Assembly (NCBI GenBank): GCA_023151275.1
Contig: JAKLJI010000012.1
Coordinates: 1 to 64,000, forward strand
From: Bacteroidia bacterium
GTDB lineage: Bacteria > Bacteroidota > Bacteroidia > UKL13-3
Length of the DNA stretch: 64,000 nucleotides
Direction of reading: 5' to 3'
Position 1 is the first letter of the stretch. Every line of letters starts with the position of its first letter. The translations under genes were made by a program, and so were the position numbers. The notes below the pieces were generated by a model. The model did no database searches and was not told the DNA's origin. It saw only the letters and a program-made list of their open reading frames with translations. Shown here in pieces: positions 17,176 through 26,855 of this stretch.

Positions 17176-19587
17176 TTATTTCACAATTTTGAACTCCACC
17201 CTGCGGTTGCGTTGACGACCCTCAGGAGTTTTGTTATCGGCAACTGGCTTTTTAGAGCCAAATCCAAAGGCTTTCATCTGAGTTGCAGGAACGCCTTTCT
17301 TGGTTAGGAAAGACTTAACAGCGTTGGAGCGAGATTGACTTAACTTCAAGTTCTTAGCGGCATTGCCTACATTATCGGTATGACCGCTGATTTCCAATTT
17401 GTACATTGGTTTTGATATCAACAAAGTGGCCAACTCTTCAAGACTCGAAAGCGATTTATCGCTAATCTTATCAGTACCAGTTTCAAACTCAAGGTTACTG
17501 AATGCTTCATTGATAACTTTTTGTTCTTCAACAGTTAACACAACCACATTTGGCTCAATTTTGCGGCAACCACCGTTTTCAGGGATACCCGGCTCAAGTG
17601 GGCAAGCATCTCTGTAATCCGGAATATTATCGCCATCGGTATCCGGGCAACCCGAGAATTGCGGCAAACCTGGCTGAGCTAAGCAGCTGTCTTTGTTGTT
17701 TGGAATTCCATCACCGTCGGTATCCGGACAACCATTAAACTGTTTCAAACCTGGAACAGCAGGACATTCATCGTCTTTATCGGCAACACCATCACCATCC
17801 TGGTCTGGGCAACCTTCAAGGTTTGCAGGACCTGAACGATCTGGGCAAGCATCTTCCTTATCGGCAACTCCATCACCATCTTTATCCGGACAACCTGAAG
17901 TTTCAAGCGTACCTTTTTCGGTAGGACAACGGTCTTTTGAATCCTGAACACCATCACCATCCTGATCTGGGCAACCATTAAGTGTTGCTAGACCTTTCTC
18001 GGTTACGCATGAATCTTTGCTATCCTGCACGCCATCACCATCTTGGTCTGGACAGCCTTTTGCTGTTTTAGAACCTTTTACATCTACACATTCATCTTCA
18101 TGGTCAGGAACACCATCACCGTCCTTATCCGGACAACCCGACATTTTCATTAAGCCTGGAATTTTCTTGCACTGGTCTTTTCTGTCCGGAACACCGTCAT
18201 TGTCACGGTCGAAACGATTACCGATGTTGATATTCATACCAAAGCGGGCATTCATGTAATTGGTTTTGTGCCAATCGTACATGCCCATGATATTATCGGC
18301 CATAGCATACATGGTAACAGGACCCAAGTGCATGGCAAAACCACCACCTATGGTATTGTAATTACCTCTGAAATTGCTATAAGCAACGCGAAGATCTAGC
18401 ACTTTCCAAATGCGCTGTGTGAAGTTTACTGAAAAGCCCGGGTAGAATTTGCCCTTCCACATTTCACCATAACCTACCAATCCTAAATTACCGCTTCTAT
18501 ACAACTGATAATTCATTCCGAAGAACATGCGGGTATTGAAACTTGTGGTATAAGAGCCGCTATCTTGAATTGGCTTGAAAAGTTCTGTTACCGAATCGGC
18601 TAGTTGCTGCAAGGTTGAATCCATTTTTTCCGGATCGAATTCATCCGGACGATCACCTTCGTAAACAAAATTTGCCTTACGCGAGTAGGTTCTGCCTTCT
18701 TTCCAATTCATTGAACCCAAATCAAGTACAGAAGCCGAAATATTCAACTTGTTAGAAGCTTTGTAGTTCACACCAAGATCAAAGGAAAAGCCGGAACCTA
18801 CAGGACTCGTAAGGTATCGGGTTCCAATGTTCATTTGTTCTGTAGCCTTTTGAGCTCCTGTTAAGGCCTGGTTATTACTCACGGCTTGTAGTTCTTCAAA
18901 CCTTGAGATTCCTGCCCCTTGCGCCTCATAATCGGTAGTTGCAGTCATACGAATAGCAGAAGCATCTCCACTATCTGTAAGCAAGGTGGTTTGGTTCCGA
19001 TTGGTTTTGCCATGGTAAATGCCAATATGGTATTTTCCACGGATACCAATGGTTAATTTCTCTCCAAACTGACGAGCATAGGAAGCATGAATGGCAGTTG
19101 ATGCGCGAACCTCAGCCTGTAAATCGCTAATTTGAATTTCTTTCCCAAACATGCGAGACCCGCTTCCATTGCCATAATAGCCCAAGGCAAGCACGTCTTT
19201 GGGCAGGCTAATGCTATGGTCTGTATTTACTTGCATGCCAATTGAAAAATAGTTCTTACGAATACGTAAGCCCATGTACAATACATCTAGGTTATTTGTA
19301 AACTGCATGTCGCGAAGATGGTATTTGGAGTTACCCAAAAATTTATCCAGGGTAGCATCAACAGTTTCGCCTTTGTTCAGCAGGTCGTTCAACTGAAAAC
19401 CCGGAACATAAACATGGTTATAGGTTTCAAACAAACCCAGTGTAAACCCTTGTCTGGCAGGAAGAGCCGGATTGAGGTGATTGCTTTGGGCTACCGAATT
19501 GAAATTGTAAAAGCTAAGGGAAGTCTGAGCCTGAGTGCCATTCATCCAGGCAACCAGAACTGTACAAAGTAGTATAATTCTTTTCAT
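17176..19587 (-). CDS. OmpA-family protein with DUF5723-like barrel and eight thrombospondin type 3 repeats
   Basis: The 803-residue precursor starts with a signal peptide (MKRIILLCTVLVAWMNGTQA). Residues about 21-460 resemble the DUF5723 outer-membrane barrel domain found in Bacteroidota. Residues about 462-675 contain eight calcium-binding TSP3-type repeats of about 27 residues, each starting with a D-x-D-x-D-G motif such as DKDGDGVPD and ending in GCP. The C-terminal OmpA domain (about 690-803) has GHTDNVG and NRRVEF for peptidoglycan binding. The rigid calcium-loaded repeats would span the periplasm between barrel and wall. The gene follows a large lipoprotein gene by 15 bases, so the two are probably co-expressed and may interact. 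Confidence 0.9.
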   Translation of the reverse strand: MKRIILLCTVLVAWMNGTQAQTSLSFYNFNSVAQSNHLNPALPARQGFTLGLFETYNHVYVPGFQLNDLLNKGETVDATLDKFLGNSKYHLRDMQFTNNLDVLYMGLRIRKNYFSIGMQVNTDHSISLPKDVLALGYYGNGSGSRMFGKEIQISDLQAEVRASTAIHASYARQFGEKLTIGIRGKYHIGIYHGKTNRNQTTLLTDSGDASAIRMTATTDYEAQGAGISRFEELQAVSNNQALTGAQKATEQMNIGTRYLTSPVGSGFSFDLGVNYKASNKLNISASVLDLGSMNWKEGRTYSRKANFVYEGDRPDEFDPEKMDSTLQQLADSVTELFKPIQDSGSYTTSFNTRMFFGMNYQLYRSGNLGLVGYGEMWKGKFYPGFSVNFTQRIWKVLDLRVAYSNFRGNYNTIGGGFAMHLGPVTMYAMADNIMGMYDWHKTNYMNARFGMNINIGNRFDRDNDGVPDRKDQCKKIPGLMKMSGCPDKDGDGVPDHEDECVDVKGSKTAKGCPDQDGDGVQDSKDSCVTEKGLATLNGCPDQDGDGVQDSKDRCPTEKGTLETSGCPDKDGDGVADKEDACPDRSGPANLEGCPDQDGDGVADKDDECPAVPGLKQFNGCPDTDGDGIPNNKDSCLAQPGLPQFSGCPDTDGDNIPDYRDACPLEPGIPENGGCRKIEPNVVVLTVEEQKVINEAFSNLEFETGTDKISDKSLSSLEELATLLISKPMYKLEISGHTDNVGNAAKNLKLSQSRSNAVKSFLTKKGVPATQMKAFGFGSKKPVADNKTPEGRQRNRRVEFKIVK

Positions 19588-19602
19588 GACGAGGATAAAT
19601 GA

Positions 19603-21723
19603 TTAGTTATTGCCCAAGGGTTTAAAATTCTTCAATTTGACTTTTGCACTTAGGCCAATTTTGGATGAATAATCCGAATATACTTTGACCGGTGTTGTAC
19701 CACCATTATAGGTGTTGATACCAAATCGGAAAATCAGTTTTGAAAGATTCTGGTTCTTCATCTTATTCAGCTCTTCCTGAGTAATTTTCAGCGTTGAAAC
19801 ATGGACTGTTTTGGTAGTTACTTTGCCTTGGCTATCTGTAACGGCTGATTTGATGAGCTGTGGATTTTGAACAGAGTCTTGAAGGATGGCATTTTTATCA
19901 GCGAAACCTAAATAGAGGTCCCCATCAAATGGGAAACCATTTTCCATTTTAATTATCAGTTCAAGGAAATCAATATTCTCCAACTTGATACCTTCAATCA
20001 AAAAGTTGCCAAGCGTTCCGTCGGAATTTACTGCAAAGAATGGATTATCGGTAGTATCTGAAAGGACAAAATTCTGGGCACTAAAATCAAACGGCATTTC
20101 CATTTCGTAGCCAACGGTAAGTTTAGAACCAGCACGTATGAAATCATTTTCACGATTAATGGTTCCAGAAACATCAGGCTGGGCGCTTCCGGTAAAGGAA
20201 ACTTTTGATGGAGGCAAAGCCAGCATTTTAACGATATCCGAATTGTTTTTGGAGAAGGTAAAATCACCACTGACAGCTGGATCTGAAGCATTCTGCGGAT
20301 AAGGAATAATAAATGCCGGACCGTTTAAGGGTTGGGTGGCGCCTGCTTTTGACCTTCCTGTTACAGCGATGGCAACTTTAATTGGGATACCAATATCGCT
20401 GGTAGTAATGATTTTAATGCGAGGATCAGCCAAATTAACACCTCTTTCAAAATCACTTAAGAAAGGAACATCTACTTCAGAGCCATTAACAGGAATTACT
20501 TTTTCTCCCAAGTAGCCGTCGATCAAATCAAATTCCAGGTTGGCAAATGCAAAGCTGGCATCTACAAAATCTGAGGAATCAAATTGTCTCATTTGGCCAG
20601 AGGAAACAATACGAGGTTCAACCTGAACTTTTACTTTGTTGTGAGGCTGCTGTGGGTCAAGTGTAAGATCGAGTTTTAAACCAGAGATATCGATGAATCC
20701 CGATTTTGTTTCGTTATTCACATCTAGGCTAATCGGAGGATATGGAGAACCATTTTTGGTTGCACCATTTAAAGTAATTATCAAATTAAGACGCTCACGG
20801 ATTGTTGATTTTAGGGTATAATTGATTTTACCCGCTTTGAACTGAACATGTTTCACACGAACAGAAGGATCGTCGGTTGCAATATTGACATTCAGGGTTT
20901 GCGGATTAATGGTTTGTGAAGGGAAAATAGCTTCACCCGAGATGGCTTTAACATCTCTGGTAAAAGCACTTACTCTGATGGTATCATTTAAATTCACTAA
21001 AACCGGGCTCGGACTAGAAAAGGTTTTAAACTCCGGCAGGCTATAACCCAAGCTAGAACTTAAGGTTTTCCCGGCTAGGTTGATTGAATCCAACTTATTT
21101 GAGTTTGGACCAATGTTTCTAAACACGAGCTGCCCAATCAAGGTCTGAAACGGAATCATGCTATAAAGATTCATCCGGGTAACATCAATGGTTACGGGTA
21201 GCTTGTTTTGGAAACTCATAACCAAATAGCCATTTGACAAATCAACGGTATTGAAATCTGCATTGGGCAGACTAAGTGTTGTAATGGTTGAGTTGTTATC
21301 TGTGATTGCAGGAAAAATGGTAACAGTTCCATTCACCTGATTCAAGGCATTTTGTGTAGCTGGTGAAAAATTCGACTTCATATCATTCAATGTTTTGAAG
21401 TCGGAAGTGCTTGTATTGCCGATTGTAATTTCACCCAGTTTTGCACCCGAACTGATTGAGGGTAGCTCTGGAAGTTTCACAAAACTATCCACCGGAAAGG
21501 AAGTAAGATTTTCTTCGCGAATGAAGAATTTGATTAGGCCATCATTCATGTATTGAATGTTTGAATCAGGTTTGACCAAATCATTCATTTTTAAATCAAT
21601 AATGGCTAATGGAACAGCAAATTCGGAATTTAAACCAAGGTCATTGAACTTATTTAAGTCGATATCCTTTTTACAGGAGCCAACAAGTACGACCAAAAAA
21701 TAGAGGAGTATTATTTTTCTCAT
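19603..21723 (-). CDS. Large predicted lipoprotein paired with the OmpA/TSP3 protein
   Basis: The 706-residue product has a lipoprotein signal peptide with the lipobox VGSC at residues 14-17, followed by KKDIDLNKFNDL. The mature protein is rich in beta strands and Asn/Thr/Ser, with several similar modules of about 100-150 residues that look like immunoglobulin-type or LEA-like beta domains. I do not recognise a named family. It is the first gene of the pair and ends 15 bases before the OmpA/TSP3 gene. In Bacteroidota such lipoprotein/OmpA pairs are common at the outer membrane. Exposure outside or inside the membrane is not decided by the sequence. Confidence 0.75.
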   Translation of the reverse strand: MRKIILLYFLVVLVGSCKKDIDLNKFNDLGLNSEFAVPLAIIDLKMNDLVKPDSNIQYMNDGLIKFFIREENLTSFPVDSFVKLPELPSISSGAKLGEITIGNTSTSDFKTLNDMKSNFSPATQNALNQVNGTVTIFPAITDNNSTITTLSLPNADFNTVDLSNGYLVMSFQNKLPVTIDVTRMNLYSMIPFQTLIGQLVFRNIGPNSNKLDSINLAGKTLSSSLGYSLPEFKTFSSPSPVLVNLNDTIRVSAFTRDVKAISGEAIFPSQTINPQTLNVNIATDDPSVRVKHVQFKAGKINYTLKSTIRERLNLIITLNGATKNGSPYPPISLDVNNETKSGFIDISGLKLDLTLDPQQPHNKVKVQVEPRIVSSGQMRQFDSSDFVDASFAFANLEFDLIDGYLGEKVIPVNGSEVDVPFLSDFERGVNLADPRIKIITTSDIGIPIKVAIAVTGRSKAGATQPLNGPAFIIPYPQNASDPAVSGDFTFSKNNSDIVKMLALPPSKVSFTGSAQPDVSGTINRENDFIRAGSKLTVGYEMEMPFDFSAQNFVLSDTTDNPFFAVNSDGTLGNFLIEGIKLENIDFLELIIKMENGFPFDGDLYLGFADKNAILQDSVQNPQLIKSAVTDSQGKVTTKTVHVSTLKITQEELNKMKNQNLSKLIFRFGINTYNGGTTPVKVYSDYSSKIGLSAKVKLKNFKPLGNN

Positions 21724-21819
21724 GCGTAAGTGATTACATAAATGGGATAAAATTGAATTAACCGATGTTAAAAATACAGGAATTAATCAGGAATGCCAAT
21801 GGATTTTTTTGCCAACGTA

Positions 21820-22167
21820 TTAAAAAAAAGACACTTTAGTTTCTGAGACAATCGTCGATTTCTCTATAATTTTCACAACAACGCAGGAAGTTGCTCTGAG
21901 GGCTTTAGGGATATTTAGGGCGAAAAAAGTATTAACTGAAGAAGCTGGAACTCTTTTTAATTCGACAACAAAATTTCCAGAATCCATGTAATAGCGTGAT
22001 AATTCAATCTTAAAGCAACCACGAATAAAACCATCAATTACTTCGAGGGTATATTCACCAGAATCTCCTAAAACCAATGAAACATACGGTTTATATGCAG
22101 AGGAACTCACTGAATTTCGTTCTGTATCTTTTGCAAAATCTTTTGCAACAAATAACCTGTTATCCAT
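21820..22167 (-). CDS. Small hypothetical protein
   Basis: The 115-residue frame has no signal peptide or membrane helix. It is rich in Val, Phe and Lys and predicted beta strands (KPYVSLVLGDSGEYTLEVIDGF, NFVVELKRVP, TSCVVVKIIEK). The composition is protein-like and it occupies an otherwise empty interval on the same strand as its neighbours. I recognise no family and see no clear promoter or terminator of its own. It may be a narrowly distributed cytoplasmic protein. Confidence 0.5.
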   Translation of the reverse strand: MDNRLFVAKDFAKDTERNSVSSSAYKPYVSLVLGDSGEYTLEVIDGFIRGCFKIELSRYYMDSGNFVVELKRVPASSVNTFFALNIPKALRATSCVVVKIIEKSTIVSETKVSFF

Positions 22168-22252
22168 AACTTCTGCAATTAAAACAGCAAGTTATGCCAC
22201 TCGTGTAAAAAACGACAATTCTTTAGAACCCGAAACCCACCATTTAATAACT

Positions 22253-22286
22253 AAAAAAGCCCGCTGCAAAGCAGCGGGCTTTTTCT
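22253..22286 (-). terminator. Intrinsic terminator after the acyl-CoA dehydrogenase gene
   Basis: GCCCGCTGC pairs perfectly with GCAGCGGGC around an AAA loop, flanked by A6 and T5 runs. It lies 17 bases after the acyl-CoA dehydrogenase stop codon. The flanking runs make it effective in both directions. Confidence 0.9.
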
Positions 22287-22303
22287 TAACTTAGAATGAC
22301 GAT

Positions 22304-23443
22304 TTATTTTAAAATCTCTCTGGAAATTACTATCCGTTGAACTTCGGATGTTCCTTCGTAAATCTGAGTAATCTTCGCATCGCGCATCAAGCGTTCAACA
22401 TGATACTCTTTCACGAAACCATAACCTCCATGAATCTGAACCGCCTCTGTAGTAACCCACATTGCAGTTTCAGATGCAAATACTTTGGCCATTGAGCTAA
22501 TCAAGGCATAATCCTGATGCGTATCTTTGAGGTAAGCAGCTTTCAAACAAAGTAAACGAGCAGCTTCAATTTGAGTTGCCATATCTGCAAGTTTGAATTG
22601 AATGGCTTGGTGATGCATAATTTCCTTACCAAATGCTTTTCTTTCTTTTGAATATTTAAGGGCTAATTCATAAGCACCGCTGGCAATACCCAAAGCTTGG
22701 GAGGCAATTCCTATACGTCCACCAGCAAGCACTTTCATGGCAAACTTAAATCCAAAGCCATCTTCACCAATTCTGTTTTCCTTTGGAACCTTTACATCCT
22801 GGAACATGATACTGTGCGTATCTGAACCTCTGATTCCCATCTTATCTTCTTTCTTTCCAACAACTACCCCCGGCCAATTTTTCTCAACGATAAATGCATT
22901 GATTCCTTTGTGTCCTTTTTCAACGTGAGTTTGAGCAATTACAAGGTAATACGTTGCAGTTGAACCATTGGTAATCCAGTTTTTGGTACCATTTAGCAAA
23001 TAATGGTCGCCCATGTCAATCGCAGTAGTACGCTGTGAGGTAGCATCACTGCCAGCCTCAGGCTCAGAAAGCAGGAAAGCTCCATGTACTTTACCTGATG
23101 CCATTGGCACTAAGTACTTCTGCTTCTGTTCTTCGTTACCGTACTCTTCTAATCCCCAACAAACCAAGGAATTGTTTACAGAAACTACCACAGAGGCTGA
23201 GGCATCCACTTTTGAAAGTTCTTCCATAGCCAATACATAGCTGATGGTATCCATACCGCTACCGCCGTATTTAGGGTCAACCATCATTCCAAGAAAGCCA
23301 AGCTCACCCAATTTTTTTATTTGCTCATGAGGAAATTCCTGTTTATCATCACGTTCGATAACACCTGGAAGAAGTTCAGTTTGAGCAAAATCTCTAGCTG
23401 CTTGTTGTACGTTTAAGTGCTCTTCGGTTAAATCAAAATTCAT
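22304..23443 (-). CDS. Acyl-CoA dehydrogenase (short-chain/butyryl type)
   Basis: The 379-residue protein matches acyl-CoA dehydrogenases over its full length: helical N-domain with FPHEQIKKLGELGFLGM, middle FAD-binding beta domain with AFLLSEPEAGSDA and NGTKNWITNG, and C-terminal helices with the catalytic Glu in QIYEGTSEVQR and a final REIL. It oxidises a CoA thioester to the trans-2-enoyl form and passes electrons from FAD to electron-transfer flavoprotein in the cytoplasm. Close Bacteroidota relatives are short- or branched-chain enzymes, but chain length cannot be fixed here. It is transcribed alone. Confidence 0.93.
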   Translation of the reverse strand: MNFDLTEEHLNVQQAARDFAQTELLPGVIERDDKQEFPHEQIKKLGELGFLGMMVDPKYGGSGMDTISYVLAMEELSKVDASASVVVSVNNSLVCWGLEEYGNEEQKQKYLVPMASGKVHGAFLLSEPEAGSDATSQRTTAIDMGDHYLLNGTKNWITNGSTATYYLVIAQTHVEKGHKGINAFIVEKNWPGVVVGKKEDKMGIRGSDTHSIMFQDVKVPKENRIGEDGFGFKFAMKVLAGGRIGIASQALGIASGAYELALKYSKERKAFGKEIMHHQAIQFKLADMATQIEAARLLCLKAAYLKDTHQDYALISSMAKVFASETAMWVTTEAVQIHGGYGFVKEYHVERLMRDAKITQIYEGTSEVQRIVISREILK

Positions 23444-23513
23444 ATGTACTGGTAGTTTAGATTACGAATATATTTATTTTTTTATTCCATCAACCTGATT
23501 TGCATCTGCTCAA

Positions 23514-24011
23514 TCAGGAAGATTTTATCTTTTTCTCAATGGCACTTGTTGAATATCCCGGAACAAAATCAAGCGTCATTACCTTACCTCCTCTTGCTGT
23601 AACAATATCAAAGCCAACAATGTTTTCCGGCTGATAATCACTTCCTTTAACTAAAATATCGGGTTTAACGCAAGCGATTAAATCGTAGGGAGTATCCTCG
23701 CCAAACAGGGTAACAGCATCAACAAAACCTAGGGATGCCAGAATTTGCATTCTTGAATTTTCATCCTGAATTGGGCGAGAGGGACCTTTAATTGCACTTA
23801 CAGAAGCATCTGTATTCAAACCGATTACCAACCTATTGCCTAAATCTGCGGCACGAGCCAGGTAATCAACATGCCCTTTGTGTAATAAATCAAAGCAACC
23901 ATTTGTAAAAACCACTTTATCTCCTTGTTCTTGCCAGTTTTGTACCTTTTGAGCAAGGGAATTCCAATCACAAATTTTTTCTAGAACCTCCTTATGCTTT
24001 CCCATTTTCAA
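23514..24011 (-). CDS. rfaE2: D-glycero-beta-D-manno-heptose 1-phosphate adenylyltransferase (RfaE2)
   Basis: The 165-residue product is a stand-alone cytidylyltransferase-fold enzyme with VVFTNGCFDLLHKGHVDYL, containing the HxGH nucleotide-binding motif, then GLNTDASVSAIKGPSRPI and a closing GYSTSAI. It matches the C-terminal half of HldE and makes ADP-heptose for the LPS core. No kinase half (RfaE1) is in the window. It overlaps the upstream flippase-like gene by 20 bp if Met1 is used, or 14 bp with Met3. The panD / flippase-like / rfaE2 order is common in Bacteroidota. Confidence 0.92.
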   Translation of the reverse strand: MKMGKHKEVLEKICDWNSLAQKVQNWQEQGDKVVFTNGCFDLLHKGHVDYLARAADLGNRLVIGLNTDASVSAIKGPSRPIQDENSRMQILASLGFVDAVTLFGEDTPYDLIACVKPDILVKGSDYQPENIVGFDIVTARGGKVMTLDFVPGYSTSAIEKKIKSS

Positions 24012-24993
24012 TCTTTCCTTTCATGAAAACATAGGACGAAGCTAGTAAGCCCAATAAGATTAAAATGAGCATTTGAGCCCCATGAACTAGGGTTGCGTAG
24101 GCAATTCCATCTTCCTTCGCAACACCAAAAAGTAACAAGGCTTGCATAACAAAAAAGTGATAGGTTCCAGCGCCGGCACCGGGAGCCGGAAGTACCACTC
24201 CTATTGTACCAATTGCGAATACCGTAAGGCATTCCATTACGCCTAAATGAGAAGTTGAATCAAGTGCAAACAGACAGAAGTACATCATCAAGATGTAGCA
24301 AATCCAAATCAAAAGCGACTCCGCGATGAATAAGCCTGGATTTTTCAATTTCCGAATACTCATCAAACCTTCCGCAAAACCGGAAAACAATCCAGCAAAT
24401 CGTTGAACAAGAGGCAATTTAGCCAATTGCTTGCGAAGCAGATAGACACCCATTAAGCCTACCAAAATAAGGATTCCAAGAATAAACTTTAGATTTGAAC
24501 CTGAAGAGGCTTGATTTGGAGTTTCAGTTCCATAGCCCTCCAGAAAACGCATTAAAAAATCAAACTGAAGGATAAAAATAACGGCGAGAATAAGGAACAG
24601 GATTAGCATATCCACTACCCTTTCGGTGACCACGGAGCCAAGTGATTTTTCAACTGGAACCTGATTAGTTTTTGATAAAGCCGCACATCTGGAAACTTCT
24701 CCGGCTCTTGGAATGAAGTAATTCATGAAGTATCCAATTAATACAGCTGCAAAAGAATTTGAGGCTGATACTTGGAATCCCATGGCATTGTACAATTGAA
24801 GGGCACGGCGTGCGCGAATCCAATGGCTGAAAATCGAAATTGCCATACCCATGCCCAACCAATACAAATTTGCTGAGGCTAAGCGGTCAAATAAATCTTT
24901 CCAATGGATATCACGAAAGACAAATACCAAGAAAAACGCCCCTATTGCGAAGACGACCAGGTATTTAAGTGTATTCTTTACAGAAGTGCTCAA
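23992..24993 (-). CDS. YbhN/AglD-like flippase-family membrane protein (lysylphosphatidylglycerol synthase TM region)
   Basis: The 333-residue protein has seven to eight membrane helices and the conserved features of the YbhN/UPF0104 family: an Arg-rich cytoplasmic loop after helix 2 ([13 protein letters not shown]), the helix [17 protein letters not shown], and the late motif [21 protein letters not shown]. The family includes the membrane half of MprF and proteins proposed to flip or transfer lipids. There is no aminoacyl-transferase domain. The start overlaps the panD stop by 4 bases and the end overlaps rfaE2, so all three are translationally coupled. The linkage to rfaE2 hints at envelope lipid or LPS work, but this is inference. 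Confidence 0.88.
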   Translation of the reverse strand: MSTSVKNTLKYLVVFAIGAFFLVFVFRDIHWKDLFDRLASANLYWLGMGMAISIFSHWIRARRALQLYNAMGFQVSASNSFAAVLIGYFMNYFIPRAGEVSRCAALSKTNQVPVEKSLGSVVTERVVDMLILFLILAVIFILQFDFLMRFLEGYGTETPNQASSGSNLKFILGILILVGLMGVYLLRKQLAKLPLVQRFAGLFSGFAEGLMSIRKLKNPGLFIAESLLIWICYILMMYFCLFALDSTSHLGVMECLTVFAIGTIGVVLPAPGAGAGTYHFFVMQALLLFGVAKEDGIAYATLVHGAQMLILILLGLLASSYVFMKGKIENGKA

Positions 24994-25340
24994 CTTGGTA
25001 ACTTGTTGTTATTATCGGGATAAATGGCAATTGGCTGGTATTTCTTTGCCTCTTCAAAATCCATTAAGCAATAGGAGATAACAATAACAGGGTCGCCAAC
25101 TGCCGCCTTGCGGGCAGCGGGACCATTCAGGCAAATATTACCGGATCCACGTTCACCCTTAATAACATAAGTCTCCAAACGTTCTCCATTATTGATATTA
25201 ACCACCTGTACTTTTTCATACTCAATCATGTTTGCAGCATCCATCAGATCTTCATCTATGGTGATGCTTCCTACATAATGCAGCTCAGTTTGAGTAATTC
25301 TTGCGCGGTGAATCTTGGATTTTAATAGTTGAATTTGCAT
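24990..25340 (-). CDS. panD: Aspartate 1-decarboxylase proenzyme
   Basis: The start at 25340 gives a 116-residue protein beginning [20 protein letters not shown] and placing the self-cleavage site HYVG-S at Gly24-Ser25, exactly as in known PanD. A frame running further upstream to 25478 has no support in the family. PanD cleaves itself to form a pyruvoyl group on Ser25 and decarboxylates aspartate to beta-alanine for pantothenate and CoA. Tyr and Asn catalytic neighbours ([31 protein letters not shown]) are present. Its stop overlaps the next gene by 4 bases. Confidence 0.95.
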   Translation of the reverse strand: MQIQLLKSKIHRARITQTELHYVGSITIDEDLMDAANMIEYEKVQVVNINNGERLETYVIKGERGSGNICLNGPAARKAAVGDPVIVISYCLMDFEEAKKYQPIAIYPDNNNKLPS

Positions 25341-25526
25341 AACAAGTTGAGGCCCTGAGGCCGTATTGAACTGCAAAGCTAAATCAAAAACCCAATTGGA
25401 CAAATTATGAGGAAGGAAACCCACGAAATGGAGTTCTGTCAAACGTTTGTCATAAGCCCCCTGGCTGACATAGGTCATTTTTGCAGGTGCTACATATCAA
25501 TTTTCTTTGCCCCACAATTTTAACAC

Positions 25527-26855
25527 ATGAAAAAGATCTCCTTTTTAATTTTTGCAATCCTTCCATTTCTTGGGTTCTCTCAGGAAATAAAGGATAGTGT
25601 TTCTATGTTACCTGGTAATGTGGTAGATGTTTATTACAATACCGTAACCGGAACCAAAGACACTGTAAGGAATAACAATTGGCACTTGGCATTTAGCACA
25701 CGCAGAGCACTTCCACCTTTTAGAACCATGCAAGCTGCAAGTGTTCGTATCAATGAAGGTCGTGGTGTGGAACTCTTCAAATCACCCTTCACAATCGACG
25801 AATGGGCAGATTTTGACACTACAGGCTGGATGGGTTGGAACACCTTTTACAACAGCGATAGTACCTGGGACATTGGCGCTTTTAACCAACAAAGAAATGT
25901 AAACAACCCTTTTGATTATGGATGGGGACAGTATGATATGGTAAGCAAAGATGTTAGTGGAAACAGAATTTGGTTGATTGCCATCAGCACCAATCCAAAT
26001 CCAGCTGCACCTAAATCGCTTAAAAAATTACACATTCAAAAAATCGTTTATGACACCATGTGGGTGTTCACCATCAGCAATTTAGACGGTAGCGATAGCA
26101 ATCAGGTAAGCATTAAGAAAACGGATTTTAATGGCAAAATGCACGCCTATTATAATGTTTTCACCAATCAGGTTATTGATAGAGAACCTGCCATGAATAC
26201 CTGGGATTTGTTGTTCACACGCTACAAAACCTTAGTTACCATGTATGGCCAAACCTTGATGTACCCTGTAATGGGTGTATTAAACAACCCTGAAGTTCAT
26301 GCTGCTCGTATTTTTGCGCCAGGTGCAGATACCTTGAAAATTGGCGGAAAAGATGACAGCTTGTATTTCAGCTCAAAAATCACCACCATTGGATGGGATT
26401 GGAAAGTAATTACCACAACTCCTGGTCCATGGCCTATTAAAGATTCATTGGCTTATTTTTTACATAGAAATGGTTCTAATGGCGATTATCAACGTTTGAT
26501 ATTCAGTTCTTATTGGGCTGATCAAACCAAACAAGATATCCATTTTGGATTATTCTCCTATAAAGTAATTCCAAGTCAGGTGAATGAACTAAGCGGAATG
26601 CTAGCCAATCTTCAGGTTTTTCCAAATCCAGCAAAAGAGCAATTGAATGTAGTTTTGAATTTCAATCAAGAGCCTGGTAAAATCCGTGCAGAGCTTGTTG
26701 ACCTTAAAGGAATTACTGTTTTCAGTGAAGAATTGGGTACAAGCGGAAAGGTTCGTGAAAAACAAATCAACCTGTCTGGAATAAACAGTGGAATGTATAT
26801 TTTACGTTTGGTTTCAGCAGAAGGAAGTATTCACAGCAAAATCCTTGTGGATTAA
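25527..26855 (+). CDS. HmuY-like secreted protein with T9SS sorting domain
   Basis: The 442-residue precursor has a signal peptide (MKKISFLIFAILPFLGFSQ). Residues about 25-350 follow the HmuY pattern: WHLAFSTR near residue 52, a RINEG stretch, TWDLLFTRYKT and a late GWDWK, each also seen in the HmuY-like lipoprotein three genes on. HmuY binds heme and hands it to its TonB receptor. The last 80 residues are a type IX secretion sorting domain (LQVFPNPAKEQLNV to ILRLVSAEGSIHSKILVD), so the protein should cross the outer membrane and be anchored or released. The stop codon abuts the GTG start of the TonB receptor. Heme binding is inferred, not shown: the ligand residues are not identifiable here. 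Confidence 0.75.
   Translation: MKKISFLIFAILPFLGFSQEIKDSVSMLPGNVVDVYYNTVTGTKDTVRNNNWHLAFSTRRALPPFRTMQAASVRINEGRGVELFKSPFTIDEWADFDTTGWMGWNTFYNSDSTWDIGAFNQQRNVNNPFDYGWGQYDMVSKDVSGNRIWLIAISTNPNPAAPKSLKKLHIQKIVYDTMWVFTISNLDGSDSNQVSIKKTDFNGKMHAYYNVFTNQVIDREPAMNTWDLLFTRYKTLVTMYGQTLMYPVMGVLNNPEVHAARIFAPGADTLKIGGKDDSLYFSSKITTIGWDWKVITTTPGPWPIKDSLAYFLHRNGSNGDYQRLIFSSYWADQTKQDIHFGLFSYKVIPSQVNELSGMLANLQVFPNPAKEQLNVVLNFNQEPGKIRAELVDLKGITVFSEELGTSGKVREKQINLSGINSGMYILRLVSAEGSIHSKILVD

Noticed and set aside
17560-18210. DNA-level tandem repeat with a period near 81 bases
   Set aside because: It is explained by the eight protein-level TSP3 repeats of the OmpA gene.
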